A DNA stretch of 64,000 nt from Bisporella sp. PMI_857. Its lineage: Eukaryota; Ascomycota; Leotiomycetes; Helotiales; Helotiaceae. Positions 22,480 through 34,288 of this stretch are shown piece by piece. Location of the stretch: NCBI GenBank assembly GCA_021307315.1, contig JAJSPD010000014.1:496001-560000 (forward strand). Reading direction: 5' to 3'. The position numbers and the translations under genes were made by a program. The first letter of the stretch is position 1, and every line of letters begins with the position of its first letter. Below the pieces are notes generated by a model that saw nothing but the letters and a program-made list of their open reading frames with translations, did not search any database and had not been told where the DNA came from.

Positions 22480-25120
22480 GGTGATGACTTATATTGATGG
22501 CGTGCTTGCGGACGTGGTCGAGGTTGTATTTCTTAATCTTGGTGGAGCGCAAGAAGTCGAGGTGAGAAGCCTTAACAGGGTTGAACGATTGAAGAGGATT
22601 TGAAGGTGAGCGTCTGGTATAGCTCAGCCTATCGTGCCTGCATTCAATATATCCTCGTCTTCGAAAGTTGCTCATCTCTGAACTGTGTCATGAGGAGTGC
22701 GGACACTTTTGCTTCAAGGAATTAACATCACGACAACTCGATTCTGAACCAGAAAATCTTGTATAGTTGAGCAAAGATTTTACTCTGATATCTTGATACA
22801 GCGGGCCGGGAAGTATTGATGGTTTAGCTCACTTGGAACATTCACCATTGGCTTTTCGCAAGCTAGCGCAGCTTAGCTTTGAAGCTGAAGTGAGAGAAAT
22901 TAAACCAAAACTCGAAAAAGGAAAAAAAGAAAAAGTAGCATGAAAATCTTGTTACTCTCCAATTAAGCAAATATGATATGCTTAAAGCTCTAGGAACGTT
23001 TTTTTTTTTTTTGGTTGCAGCGAGCATTTTGATAATCGATCCTGTTGCAAAACGTAGAATGCAAAGGTGAGTCTTAGTATCACGACCATCGATACAAAGA
23101 ATCTCAGACTTTCTCACATATTCACCTAAAAATATCGTTGGCCCACTTTGACACTGAGCAGAGATGTCATTGCACTAAATGATCCGACTCCTAAGCTCAT
23201 CGTTAAAAAGAGTGTAGTTGCTCCTTTCACAAGCGGTCCAATACTACTGTCACCTGACCACAGTCAGTTTGCCTCTAGGCTTCAATGACACCACGGTCCT
23301 TTGAAAGGCAGATGGGGCCGACTGAGGCATTGATAGATATTGGAGAGCTGATTGGTGACCAAGTAAAATGATATTTGAGAGTTTTCACGCTGAAGTTTGA
23401 GAGTTAAATCTCGATTTAGAATGGCATGTTGGTCTCAAGCAATCCACTTGGTCTAAATCAACGCTTGATATAGATGTATACGAACTCTTGAAGAGTAAAG
23501 GCGGAACAATATTCGTTGGCCACGAAAAGGTCTTGTGCCGTCACTGCAGCAATGCGTTCACAAAAACTAACTCTAGATATTGGAACAAACCCCAAGTTGT
23601 AGGGCGTGTTAATCATTCAGGTTGGCCCACACTAAATGAGATGTGTAGAAGATTCGGGGACTCCTGGATAGAGGGTAAATGCTGAAGTTGAGCATTTTAT
23701 AATGGTCTAGATATATCTAAGATGCCGGATTGCCGATATTTTCTCCGAATTCAAAAATTTACCATTTTGAAGAAACGTTTGCAGCAGGCTGGCCGCTCAG
23801 ATAAAGTCTTTTGGTAGCGTGGAGTGTGATTGTAGACGCTCTGGAAAGAGGATAGAGTCACTTCTGATCATCGACTGAGGATTCAGAACTATCCTGTAAA
23901 CTTCAAAGCTCACCTACAGGGAATCATCAGCAGAGATGAGCATCGCTCCTGATCGTATTGGCGACTTAAGCTCACTAGAGTCCCAGGCGCCGGAAGTCTC
24001 AGTGGTCATTGTGCCTGACATTCTCTCGACGGGAAATCCACGGTACCTTCGAGTTGTTGCGTACGATAGCCGCTCTCAATCTGTCTCAGTCAGCTATTAA
24101 TCAGCACTAACTTACCGACGTGCAAATGCCTGTCAAAGGCCAAAAATAAATCCAGCTAAGACGGTTGACCCTCTCAATAAACGTTTCTGAGCTTAGCTTG
24201 ATCAGATGGCCGTATTGCTGGATCGTAGTTGTTGCCATGGATTGGTCTTCGGTTGGGATGTTGTAAGTGTGAGCTGCAGCATAGCATCGATGTCGGGGGC
24301 AACAGATCAGACAACCAGACAATTAGAACAGTAACGAATAAATAACCTGAGCTTGCCACTCATCTCACTAGACTTTGTCCAGGTGCCCGAGGTTGTGGCA
24401 AATATGTTCAAACTTTCGCGTCCATCCAATAAATATTCAAGACTTCCATCATTCCAAACATATTTTTTCCGCTAGTCATGTTATCATTACCGCATCCGTA
24501 ATGCATAACACCTATGAAATGATGAAACGAATCCTTATTGCCCAAAAGATCCTAAATCGACACCTTCCGGACGGCGTCTGTAAAATTGCGGGTTCTTTAG
24601 CCCCCAGTGGCGCACCAACATTCAGCCTGCCCACCGTTTTCAATAGTATTCGACCCACTCTAATCACATGGTTTTCGTCCCGTTCCGCTAATTTTCTGCC
24701 CGTCTCTTGTTCTCTTTTTCGTGCAGTAAATAGGCCGGTGTGTTATCTCTCGAGATTCTAGCGAACAGAGCCCTTGATTGCGTAGTCTGCACATGAAAAG
24801 GTTCCCTCTTCAGAAAAATCTCATGTAAGCAGACAAATGATATCCCAAGAGATGCCAGGACCCTGGAATCCTTTCGCCGCACTAGCAAGGAATATCTGCT
24901 GCATCTCCAGGGAATAGACGAGCATAACCAGTCAGCTTGCGCTTGGCAGTAACCATCATAGGAAATCCCCCAGGTCAGCGTTGCACCTAGATTTCGTTAC
25001 TCAGCGCTTGCAGCATGTTTCTTTTCTTCCATCCATTTTTGTTTGCAGGCGCGACTTGCGGCTCTACTTTGTTGTGAAGCTGGAGGGATTGTATATATCG
25101 TCTGAGAATTGAGAGGGTGG
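22480..25120. other. Intergenic region of 2.6 kb
   Basis: Apart from a possible extra first exon of the preceding gene (22490-22675), I see no supported gene. There is a 14-base T run near 23000. A 54-codon open frame at 23936-24100 (plus) looks codon-like but has no family evidence. Confidence 0.45.
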
Positions 25121-27277
25121 ATGGACACTATGAGGAGGAATTATGTGTTCAGTTTGCCATGCGCATTAATTTCTCTCCTTGCTGCTGCTGCGGTTGCGGC
25201 AGATGCTGCTCCTGTGGTGTTTTCTGCAAGTCAAAATTGGTATGCCCTCGTATTTGCTTTAGCGACATTATATGCGCAAATGCATGATTAGCATATACCG
25301 TATAAGGAGATCGCCAGTTTTGAATACTGACATTTCGTAGGGATGGAATCGATGGTCCATGGTCAACATTCTCAGTCCGTCTAGGAAACCCAGAACAAAT
25401 CGTTCGAGTCCTGCCGTCGACATCTGGCTACAATGTTATTGTCAACCTCCCCGGAGCCTGCAATGAAACAAGTGATTACAATGGTTGCGTAACTGCCAGA
25501 GCAGGAGTTTTCGACCCATCTGGCTCAAAAACATGGCAGGAACAAGGCTTGTTCGGCGTGGGAATGCAGGCAAACCTCGGATATGGCAACGTTAATGGAG
25601 ATTTTGGGTTGGATAAGGTCGGACTGAGCGTAGTCGTCAACCCTAATTTGACGTTTGCGGGTCAGGTTATCGGAGGCATCGTTGATGAAGCTTTCTATGT
25701 CGGACTTTTTGGTTTGGGAACACAACCAACAAACTTTACTGATCTTGTAAGTTTCGGCTACTCATCCATGCTGGATCTGTCTGGCGCGTTGGGCCTTCTA
25801 CAATCTCGTATGTTAGAGAGGTGCTAATGCTAATGGCAGTCGCAACCCCATACGAGTTTCTTCACATCCCTTCACGACTCTGGTGTTATCCCAAGTTATA
25901 CCTGGTCGTATTCAGCTGGGGCAAAATATCGTACGTACATGTTTTGTAGTAGCTGAGTGCTATGCTAATAGCATAATTGTAGAACTCACAGGTGTTCTTG
26001 GGACTATGATATTTGGCGGCTATGACAGTTCGAAGTTTACACCAAATGATTTGACAATACCAATGTCTCCAGATGTCTCCCGAGATCTTGTGGTAGGCCT
26101 CCAATCGATCACAGCAAGTTACTCGGCAGGTTCAAAATTGTTGATGCCTTCCGGAGGTATCTTTACGTTTGTAGATTCCACATTGCCATTCATATGGCTT
26201 CCAGTAGATGCTTGCGAGGCATTCGAGAAGACATTTGGGCTGACATGGAACGCGACATCCGAACTCTATTTGGTGAATGACACTCTCCATGAGACATTAC
26301 TTGCCCAAAACCCAACTTTCACGTTCAGGATTGGGATCAGCACAGCCGGAGGACAATTCGTTGACTTGGCTCTTCCGTATGCGGCGTTTGATCTCGAGGC
26401 CAAATCCCCTTTTGTGGAAGGAAATGTAACCAGGTATTTCCCGCTAAAAAGGGCTGCAAATGCAACACAGTACACACTTGGACGAGCTTTCCTGCAGGAG
26501 ACATATCTTATTGCCGATTATGAGCGAGGCAATTTTTCATTGTCTCAGTGTGTTTTTGAAGCTGGCTCCAAGTCTGTTGTCACAGCAATTAAGTCGATTG
26601 CAGACGAAAACGCGGCATCACAATCATCAGCTGCTCCATCAAACACATCAAGCGCTGAAGGATCCAATAAATCCAAATCTGCGGGAATTAGCACTGGCGC
26701 AATTGCAGGTATTGCTATTGCAGCTGTCCTAGCATTACTCATCGGCGGTTCGTTATTTTGGGCAAAAAAGAAAAAACGCTTTTTCTTCAAGCCCAAGCCT
26801 CATGAGCTTGAAGGCAACAGCAGTGGAAGTGAGTCTAATGATCCGGCAGCAGTCATGCTCGCAGATGCAGAGGGCGAGCGAGGCGGGCTCTCTGCCTACG
26901 AGATGCACTCCCAAAAGCCTGCCGTTGAAGCACACGGATCTCCTCTTGCGGAAATGCAAGACATCCATCCAGTTGCCGGCTTCTACGCGAACAAGGCGCA
27001 AGGACGGCACGAGATGCATGACGCAACACCAATTGGAGCGGAGCTCGAGACGGATAGTTCGCAGGTGCATGAGATGTTTGATTCAAGTGTGTATCAGGAA
27101 ATCCATAGCGAACATCCTACACCCGTACCTTCTGCACGAAGATTTTCATGGATGGAGACACCTATTAGTGCTACATCGCATCCCGCTTCGACTGGATATA
27201 CCGACTCTATACCTGGGCCAAATGATAGTCGAGGGCCTTCGCCTAGACCAGAATTCTCGAGTATGAGGAAAGGATGA
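25121..27277 (+). CDS. Membrane-anchored pepsin-fold (A1-like) protein with degenerate active sites
   Basis: Exons 25121-25239, 25341-25746, 25840-25930 and 25983-27277 join in phase to 636 aa. A signal peptide is followed by a pepsin-like ectodomain (about 45-410) with many N-glycosylation sites. One transmembrane helix follows (about 445-466, AGIAIAAVLALLIG) with a KKKKR stop-transfer, then a 165-residue disordered cytosolic tail. The first catalytic DTG is replaced (PSTSGYNVIVN) and the second reads VDSTLPF (D270), so proteolysis is doubtful. Exon 3, only 91 nt, restores the conserved FFTSLHDSGVIPSYTWSYSAG block. The layout resembles a cell-surface receptor or scaffold more than an enzyme. 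An in-frame ATG at 25130 is an alternative start. Confidence 0.85.
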
Positions 27278-28221
27278 AAGCAAAGGGACAAAGTGAGGAT
27301 GACAAGACAAACAAAATAACTATAGATAGGAAGACGCCAAGGCCAGCCAAGACGGTGAACCCGCAATCGCAATGGCAGTTATCCTAACGGTGACAGAACG
27401 TCCCGAATGTCAGATAGAAGTACCGGGGAACGGTTGTCTGCAAGTAAGCTGCGCATGCTTCGGTGTCAAATTCGGGCAATAGAGGCGGGGATAACAGAGG
27501 CGCTGCCCGAGGCAGAAGTGCATGGTGGAGACGAATGTATGGCTGCCGGAACCTGGCGTATAAATTCGGAAGATAGCTATAGATGGAGAAGCAAACTCTG
27601 CAATATGTGAGGTAAATCACTTTCTATGCGTAGAACCTGTTTTAGTGCTGTCCATATATGTCACTATCTTGCTCAAGTTCTGAAGTTGGTCCAACATCTC
27701 CCAGTTCGTGCCTCTCCCACCACACCGGACTCCGTTCCACGTTCTCCCAGCCTCTTTGGTTCCCACGCACCGGTCAACCTGTCCTCTTTCAGTTGATACT
27801 CCGTCTATGCTCGCACGAAGCTCGTCTTTGTCATCTCAGCGTCCCATCCTCGGCGGCCGTCCCCTCGGAATCCCTTGGCATCACCTCGTTCTTCCCTCTT
27901 GGCATCTGGCCTTCACCCCGCCCTCCGCCAATTAAACGTCGCCCGCCAATCACGCCGTCGATCATTAACCTTGAAGGTTCCTGCATCTCCCCCTTGGCAG
28001 AGTGCAAGATAAACCACGTGTGGGAGCCTTTGGGACGATGATGGCTACGATAATGCTCTATTGAAGCGGCCTGCAAGCCACCGAGATAGACATCCAACCC
28101 AGCTAGCTATCATGCAGTCCTACATAAGAGCGTACGAGCTGCCCAACTATGATTCCCCAGCTGCTCGATTCCTCCCGCTCAGTGCTGGCTCTGCTCTCGT
28201 CTGTCTCGTCAAGCCCTCAAG
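27278..28221. other. Intergenic, promoter of glycerophosphodiesterase gene
   Basis: No gene seen. The right part is CT-rich and holds a CACGTG site, listed separately. Confidence 0.55.
28015..28020. promoter_or_regulatory. CACGTG E-box, possible Pho4/NUC-1-type site
   Basis: CACGTG (context CCACGTGTGGG) lies about 200 bp before the glycerophosphodiesterase ATG. Phosphate-starvation bHLH factors (yeast Pho4, Neurospora NUC-1) bind this core. The target gene releases glycerol phosphate, so phosphate control is plausible but unproven. Confidence 0.4.
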
Positions 28222-29650
28222 ATGCGAACCGCTCTCCTCCTTCCATTCCTCTCCCTCGCGATTGCCGCGCCCCTGGAGTTGAACGAGCGTACAGGAAACC
28301 ATTTCGATTATGGTTTCAAAAATATTAATATCCAGGTTGGGAACAGGCCAGAGTTCCTGATCGGGAACATGGATGCTGGGCCATTGAAAGACAAGCTTGC
28401 GAGCTGTTCGGAAGGGCCGTTCAAGAAGAGTGAGTTCGTAATCGCGCATCGAGGTGCGCCACTTCAGTTCCCAGAACATTCGAAGGAGAGCTATATTGCG
28501 GCTGCTAGACAGGGTGCTGGTGAGTAACTTCTTAGGATTTTGTTCTCCATATCATGGTGACTTTTGAATGTTGGGTTGTGGAAAATTAAGGCTTTGGAAT
28601 GCTTGGCTGCAGCTGGAACATTGAATCTCCAGGACATTGAGATTCCCCTCAATCAACGTGCCATAGAGTTGAGAGCGAAAGACAAGCTAATTCGAGTTCT
28701 GGATAGGTACCATTGAATGCGATGTGACCTTCACAAAAGATAAGAAGCTCGTATGCCGACACTCGCAATGTGACCTGCACACCACAACCGACATCCTGCA
28801 ACGGCCAGAGCTCGCCGCAAAGTGCACAACGCCGTTCACGCCAGCAAAGAACGGAACATCCGCCAAAGCCAACTGCTGCACCAGCGACATCACCCTGGCG
28901 GAGTTCCAGACCCTCTGCGCAAAAATGGACGGCACGCCGAACCCTAACGCAACAAGCCTGTCCGAATACCTCAAGACCCCCGTTTTCCGAACAGACCTGT
29001 TCGCCACCTGCGGCAAGCTGATGACGCACGTGGAAAGCATCAAGCTGATCGACAGCTACAGGCTCGACTTCACGCCCGAGCTAAAGACGCCCAGCGTCGC
29101 AATGCCCTTCAATGGGTACACACAAGCGCAGTTCGCGCAAGACGTGATCAACGATTACAAGAACGCAGGCATCTCCTCGTCGCGCGTATGGCCGCAGTCG
29201 TTCCTCATCGACGACATCTACTACTGGATCAAAGCGGAGCCCAAGTTCGGGAAGCAGGCCGTGTATCTGGACGCGAGGGTTGATCTCCCAGCGCTGTATC
29301 CCGCAGCGGTGGCCTCGCTGCCTACACTAGCGGAGCAGGGCGTGAAGATCGTGGCGCCGGCTATGTTTGCGCTTACCAAGCTGGATGCGAATAATACGAT
29401 TGTGCCGTCTGAGTACGCAATCGCGGCCAAGCAGGCTGGGTTGAAGATAATTACGTGGAGTTTTGAACGTTCGGGGTTTCTGAATAAGGGTGGTGATTAC
29501 TATTATCAGTATATCTCCAAGGTAATTAACAATGATGGGGATATGTATACGGTGCTGGATGTGCTGTATAAGAAGGTTGGTATCTTCAAGATGTTTTCGG
29601 ATTGGCCGGCGACAGTGACGTACTATGCAAATTGCATGGGAATAAAATAG
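28222..29650 (+). CDS. Secreted glycerophosphodiester phosphodiesterase
   Basis: Exons 28222-28519 and 28707-29650 join in phase to 413 aa across a 187-bp intron. A signal peptide (about 1-16, ending IAAP) directs export. The GDPD catalytic core is visible: HRGAP (near 75-79), the EHSKESY glutamate, then ECDV and the second histidine in CRHSQCDL. The enzyme should cleave glycerophosphodiesters (for example glycerophosphocholine) to glycerol 3-phosphate and alcohol outside the cell or at the wall. Extra cysteines (CCTSD, CAK, TCGK) form an insertion typical of the fungal extracellular group. A CACGTG box upstream suggests phosphate regulation. Confidence 0.9.
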
Positions 29651-30896
29651 ATGAGATATGCAACATGATTTTATGATTAGGTGATATAATGAAAAATTCT
29701 TGTACGTAGACTACACAACTGTCAAGGAAAAGGAGAGGACAGATATTACTGAAGCATAGATTAAATACACATACTATTAACATATCTGATGAATTGGAAC
29801 GTTGAGTTTATTCGGCAGAAGAGCGCTAAATAATACAACAATCGATTAGCAGCAGATGGTAGTTTCGACTCAATTAGACAGAAAGCCTGATCGAAGCAGC
29901 CAGAGCAGATACATGTATCCAGTAAACCAAGTAACGGGAAGATACCAAGGTTACCTTTGGAAAACGATAGCCAATCTGCATCATAGTTACAAAGACTAAT
30001 TCGTTTGAAGGCCACTTTAATCCCGCAACTAAAGATACGGCAGGCTGTTTATGACTAGTCGTTATCCGCCTTAACATCAACTGTCGGGAGCGCATTGACA
30101 AACACATCAATTCGCCACCGCGATAGCAGCATGTTGGATTAGCAAATGTTGGATTTCGGCGGCAGCTCAATAGATTAACCCGAGGTTTGGAAGGGATGGG
30201 TACGTTTGGATAGAGAAGTCGTTTTTGCGGACGGACATGAACCAGGCAGCTGGGTGTAAGATTAGTTGCGGAGAGCTTGTCCATGACGACCAGGAGGTTA
30301 CAATAACAAAAACCTATATAGCGTGAGTTTCTTCTAAAAAGCAACGTTAATGGACCGTCTCATGCGAAGCTCACCAGAGGCCGTTACGTGATAAAATACC
30401 ACGGGCTTTTGAAGGAAATTATACATCAGCTACAAGAAATGGGAAGCCGCCGGCTAAGAAAGCCAATAATCAACATTCCAGTTACCGAAAGCAAGCTTGC
30501 TCGTTATTAATATTCATTTCCATGGTATCTACAGTACTCTGACGCTTGCCTCTGGCGTCCTCCACAAAGCATTATCTAAATCTGCAAGTGCACAAACCCT
30601 ATATCCGCAAGCGCGGCCGCAAAGAAGTATAATCAGAGACACAGTAGTAAGATCGCTAGCAATCTGGAAAAAGTGGTATCTCAAAAACGTAAAACTTGCG
30701 GTACAAGTGGAAAATCATGTAAGCAAATCCGTCCAAACTGAATTTTCGTGAAAAATTGTGCGTTGTATGTCTTTGCAAGAGTGAAAGCCTAACGCTGGCC
30801 AAATTGCTTCGAGGAAATCTTGAGAACGGAAAAGAGCTTGTGTCGTATTATATGTGTAACTTTTGTGGTTGGAAGGATTTTGTTCGTTTATGGTAT
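29651..30896. other. Convergent intergenic region
   Basis: Between the glycerophosphodiesterase and the Msb1-like gene 3' end. A 156-aa minus-strand open frame (29874-30344) has no family feature. No gene supported. Confidence 0.5.
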
Positions 30897-33800
30897 TCAT
30901 CTGCGGGCAGGGCTTCGAGCACCCGGGCCACCTGTTTGCTCCATGTTGCCCGTGAGCTCTGCAACACGTGCCTTGATTCTTGCAACACGGGACTCGATTG
31001 CTGCAATATGTTAGATGAGTACCATAGTATTGCTCAAATACACTTACTCTCTTCCCCACTAGTCTCGTCATCACCATCTGTCTTTCCACTGTAGCCTCCG
31101 CGGCTTTGTTCTTCGCTCTGCCTTGCTGCTCTCTCAGCAGCATTCTTTCGGATCTGTGCCCATCGATCTGTAACCAGAGGACTAACGCTCTTCGTTAGCT
31201 CTCCACCGTCTTCTCGGTCTCTTGCGATAGGTGGTGGCGCAGCGCTATCGGCAGCGCTGTCCTCGCTTTGTCTTGGCGAATCAGGAATGAAAGCAGGTAC
31301 GTCTTGTAAAGGTCCTTGGTCAAAGGATGAGAATGCATGGTTTGCTTCACGGGCATCGTTTGTGTCCACACGGGACAGAGTTTCCTGTACTGAGGGATCA
31401 TACGACGGTGCATACTGTTGCTGCGGCGATGCGATAGGTGTGATCTCATCCTCCGAAATTGGGGCTGGTGTTGGTGCTAAGCTTGGATGATGCTCGGATA
31501 CCGGAGATACAACTGGGCTCTTCTTATGGAAACCTGAAAATCTTCGTCCAATAGTTGCACCACCTGGCTGCAGACTGGTGTTATTTTGGGGCACTGGTTC
31601 TGGAGATACCACGTTACGTTCGCGGATCTTCTTGCGGCCAAACATCTTTCTGAATCCACCAGGGCCAGGCTCCTTCTTTTTCAGCTTGTTGTGCTTCTTA
31701 CTCTCGGGACTTGAGCTACTCTGCTCTCCAGAGGGTCGAACAATCTCAAGGCTTGATTGTTGGGCTGGGACAGGAGCTGGATCACGTTCAGCAGTACTAG
31801 TATCTTGTGGAAGAGCCACTTCCGCGGCTTTCTCAGACAAGTGAGCATGCTCTGCTTTTTGCTCATCAAAACCAGGAGTCGGCGGTAAGGGTGCGGGCGG
31901 TGAAGTAGGCGTCTTTATAGGAACAACTGGGGCGGCTTGTTGCGGGACTGAAGGAAGCTCCCTATTCTGAGAAGAAACCCCAGGACTCGGTAGCGCTCGC
32001 AGGGTGTCCTGGCTTTTCTGGGAGCTGTATCCATACTGACCATTTGGTTGCATCGTTGCATTGCCTAAACCACGACCATGATTGGCATTAGCAAGGTACG
32101 CCTCTCTGATCGCATCTTTATCGTATTGGTTCGCCCATTTCATGGCTGGTGAAGCCTCATTCTTGATCAATGGCGGAAGAGTAAAAACACTAGCGGTCTT
32201 TGTTGATGTGGTATCGTCGTTTCGGCCACGACGTGTATTTCCATTCTGCTGAGCATCTTGTTGCCGTTGCTTCTGTTGCAATTGAATCGCAGCGGCCTGG
32301 ATTCGAGCGTGTTGATCTGGTCCAATACTCGTCTTGCTAATACCCACACTCTGACTCCCAGCAAAAAACTGGCCGTTACTGTTTTTATCGAGGGCCTGCT
32401 TCCCAGTTGATTTGCTTCTCGTCAACCCCTTGTTCTTCTTTGACCGCCCCCAGAAACTTCGTTTCTCTGCAATATATGCTTTTGGATCAGGCTCGGGTGC
32501 TGCTCCCTTGACCATCTCTTCCATCACCAGCCACTTTCCGCCACGAATCACTGTCTCTACTAGAGCACATCTTCCGAACGACGCTTTCCGTTCAGATGGC
32601 TCTTCGCCTGCCAAACTGGTAATCCAAACCCACCAGAATGTATCATCGAGGTCAAATCGAGTGATACTAGCTAGCTCACCAGGCTCCAAGTTGCGATCCG
32701 ATTCAAGTCTGGGATGATGTGATTGCGAGCTTCTTCCTCGTGTATCAATAGGAGGCAAAACCTTGTCGGGTGGCAAAAGCAAGGCGGGGTCACTTTTGGT
32801 TTCGTCAATAAAGCCTGAAGAAAGGAAATCAGCCCATGAGGGAGTGGTAGGTCGACCTCCATTGGTACCAAGATTCCTCGGATGAGGAGTTGTTCTCAGA
32901 CCCTGAGGTTTCTGTCTCTTCGTGAAGTTACTGTCTTCATCTTCTTCAATATCATCGAACCCGCCAGAGAATCCTATATCCTCAAATCGTGACCATGAGG
33001 CGTCTTTCAACCCAGTAGAATCCTTAGAAGTAGTGGTGGATTGCGATTGGTTTGCTGAAGATATCGATTTGAGAACTCGGCGACACTCGTCAGTTAATGC
33101 CTTGACAGGATCGTCATATTCCGAGAACTCTTGAAGTGCACGGTCATCGTCTCGGTATTGGAAGTGACTTGTTCGGCGTAGTAAAGCGAAAGGAGTCGGC
33201 GATACCGAGTTCACAATCATGACTACTCTGGTCGTCGTTGATTGCAGAAGAGAAGGCTGTTCAGGAGGGTATTCAGTCTCCTGGACAAGCTTCTGCAGAG
33301 AAATTGGCAAGGTGGAGATTCCGCTGATTCCTTTCACAGATGCTGGCGTTAACGATCGAAGGTATGCGAAGAACAAATGGCTTGCGGCATCGGCAGCTCT
33401 GCATAGAGTCAGTCAATGGTTGTTAGTGCTTCCTAATATCATACTTAGACCAGCTCTTATATCCACTCTCGAAACCATTCCCACCATCACCCTGCTCAAA
33501 AGCCCACCAACCTGCTAATCTTGACAATTTTCGTCCACCCAGACCATTGGTCTTTCCATGTGCTGCAATCGCTGAAAGAAGGTCAAAGAAATCAAATATA
33601 ATCTTTGTTCGCGCATCGGATTCAACACTTAGGGGTATAAATGTCGCAAATGAGTCTCGAGCCATATTTGAGTCTGCGGAGGCGGTTAGCACAAGTGCAA
33701 CATTTGATCCAATGCACATACCAATTTCTCCCACTTTGAATAGTTCATATGCATCCCATGACACTACTCCTCCGGATATTCTGCTCCAGCACCATTTCAC

Positions 33801-34288
33801 CACACTACAAAGAACCTTCTCAGAATTAGCTGCCGCCCGTATAGAACTTTCGACGGAGGCTCACCATAGGCTCTGTCAGCCGCAATTCTTGTAGTAGATC
33901 TTCCCCATATAGCCTCTGGTTGCTCTTGAAATAATGTCGAATGAATGTGCGTGCCGCGCTTGGATCTGAAGTCGGTCTGAAAGGGAGAAGAAGAAATGGC
34001 ATATCCAGAGCTACAGTCCATAATTAGCTTGTGTAACGCAACATTTATGGCGACGGTATCGCGCATAATCGATAACGAGTTGCATTCCAGCAAACACATA
34101 CCCCTTGATTTCAATTCCAGCGTGCAGCCTCTCAGAAGCTCCTGAACCTCTTCTGGCTCGACCGACGTTCGTGTCCACGCATCTTCCCATTGTGGCTTTG
34201 GTGGAGCTTCGTTCACGGGTTGTGCACCTTTCTTGTTCTTGACTTTGGTCGCTCCATCTTTGCCCTTCGATCTTGAAAAAAGTCCCAT
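30897..34288 (-). CDS. Msb1/DUF1708 family protein (RhoGAP-like fold, polarity/morphogenesis)
   Basis: Six exons (minus): 34288-34102, 34010-33865, 33815-33722, 33673-33445, 33398-31048 and 31000-30897, joining in phase to 1036 aa. The N-terminal 350 residues form the DUF1708/Msb1 domain. Its blocks run across the first five exons: KSRALDMPFLLLPFRP, TEPMVLCSVVKWCWSR, DSNMARDSFATFIPLSVESDAR, and FFAYLRSLTPASVKGISG. Exon 3 uses the GAGAAG acceptor at 33816, which restores VLCS; the nearer TGTAG would break the frame. The rest is Pro/Ser/Gln-rich and disordered. The last 34 residues, on their own exon, form a short coiled coil (TIESRVARIKARVAEL). Yeast Msb1 assists Cdc42/Rho signalling at growth sites; a similar role is inferred here. 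Confidence 0.9.

Noticed and set aside
22490..22675. Possible first exon of the 21211-22479 gene
   Set aside because: Composition fits, but the only in-phase splice uses a weak GTCATC donor, so it was left out of the model.
23936..24100. 54-codon plus-strand open frame
   Set aside because: Codon-like, but no family, signal peptide or promoter evidence.
25801..25890. Continuation of exon 2 of the protease-like receptor as an independent end (MLERC)
   Set aside because: This is intron; splicing at 25747 and 25839 restores a conserved family block.
29874..30344. 156-aa minus-strand open frame
   Set aside because: No domain, no splice partners, irregular composition; likely chance.
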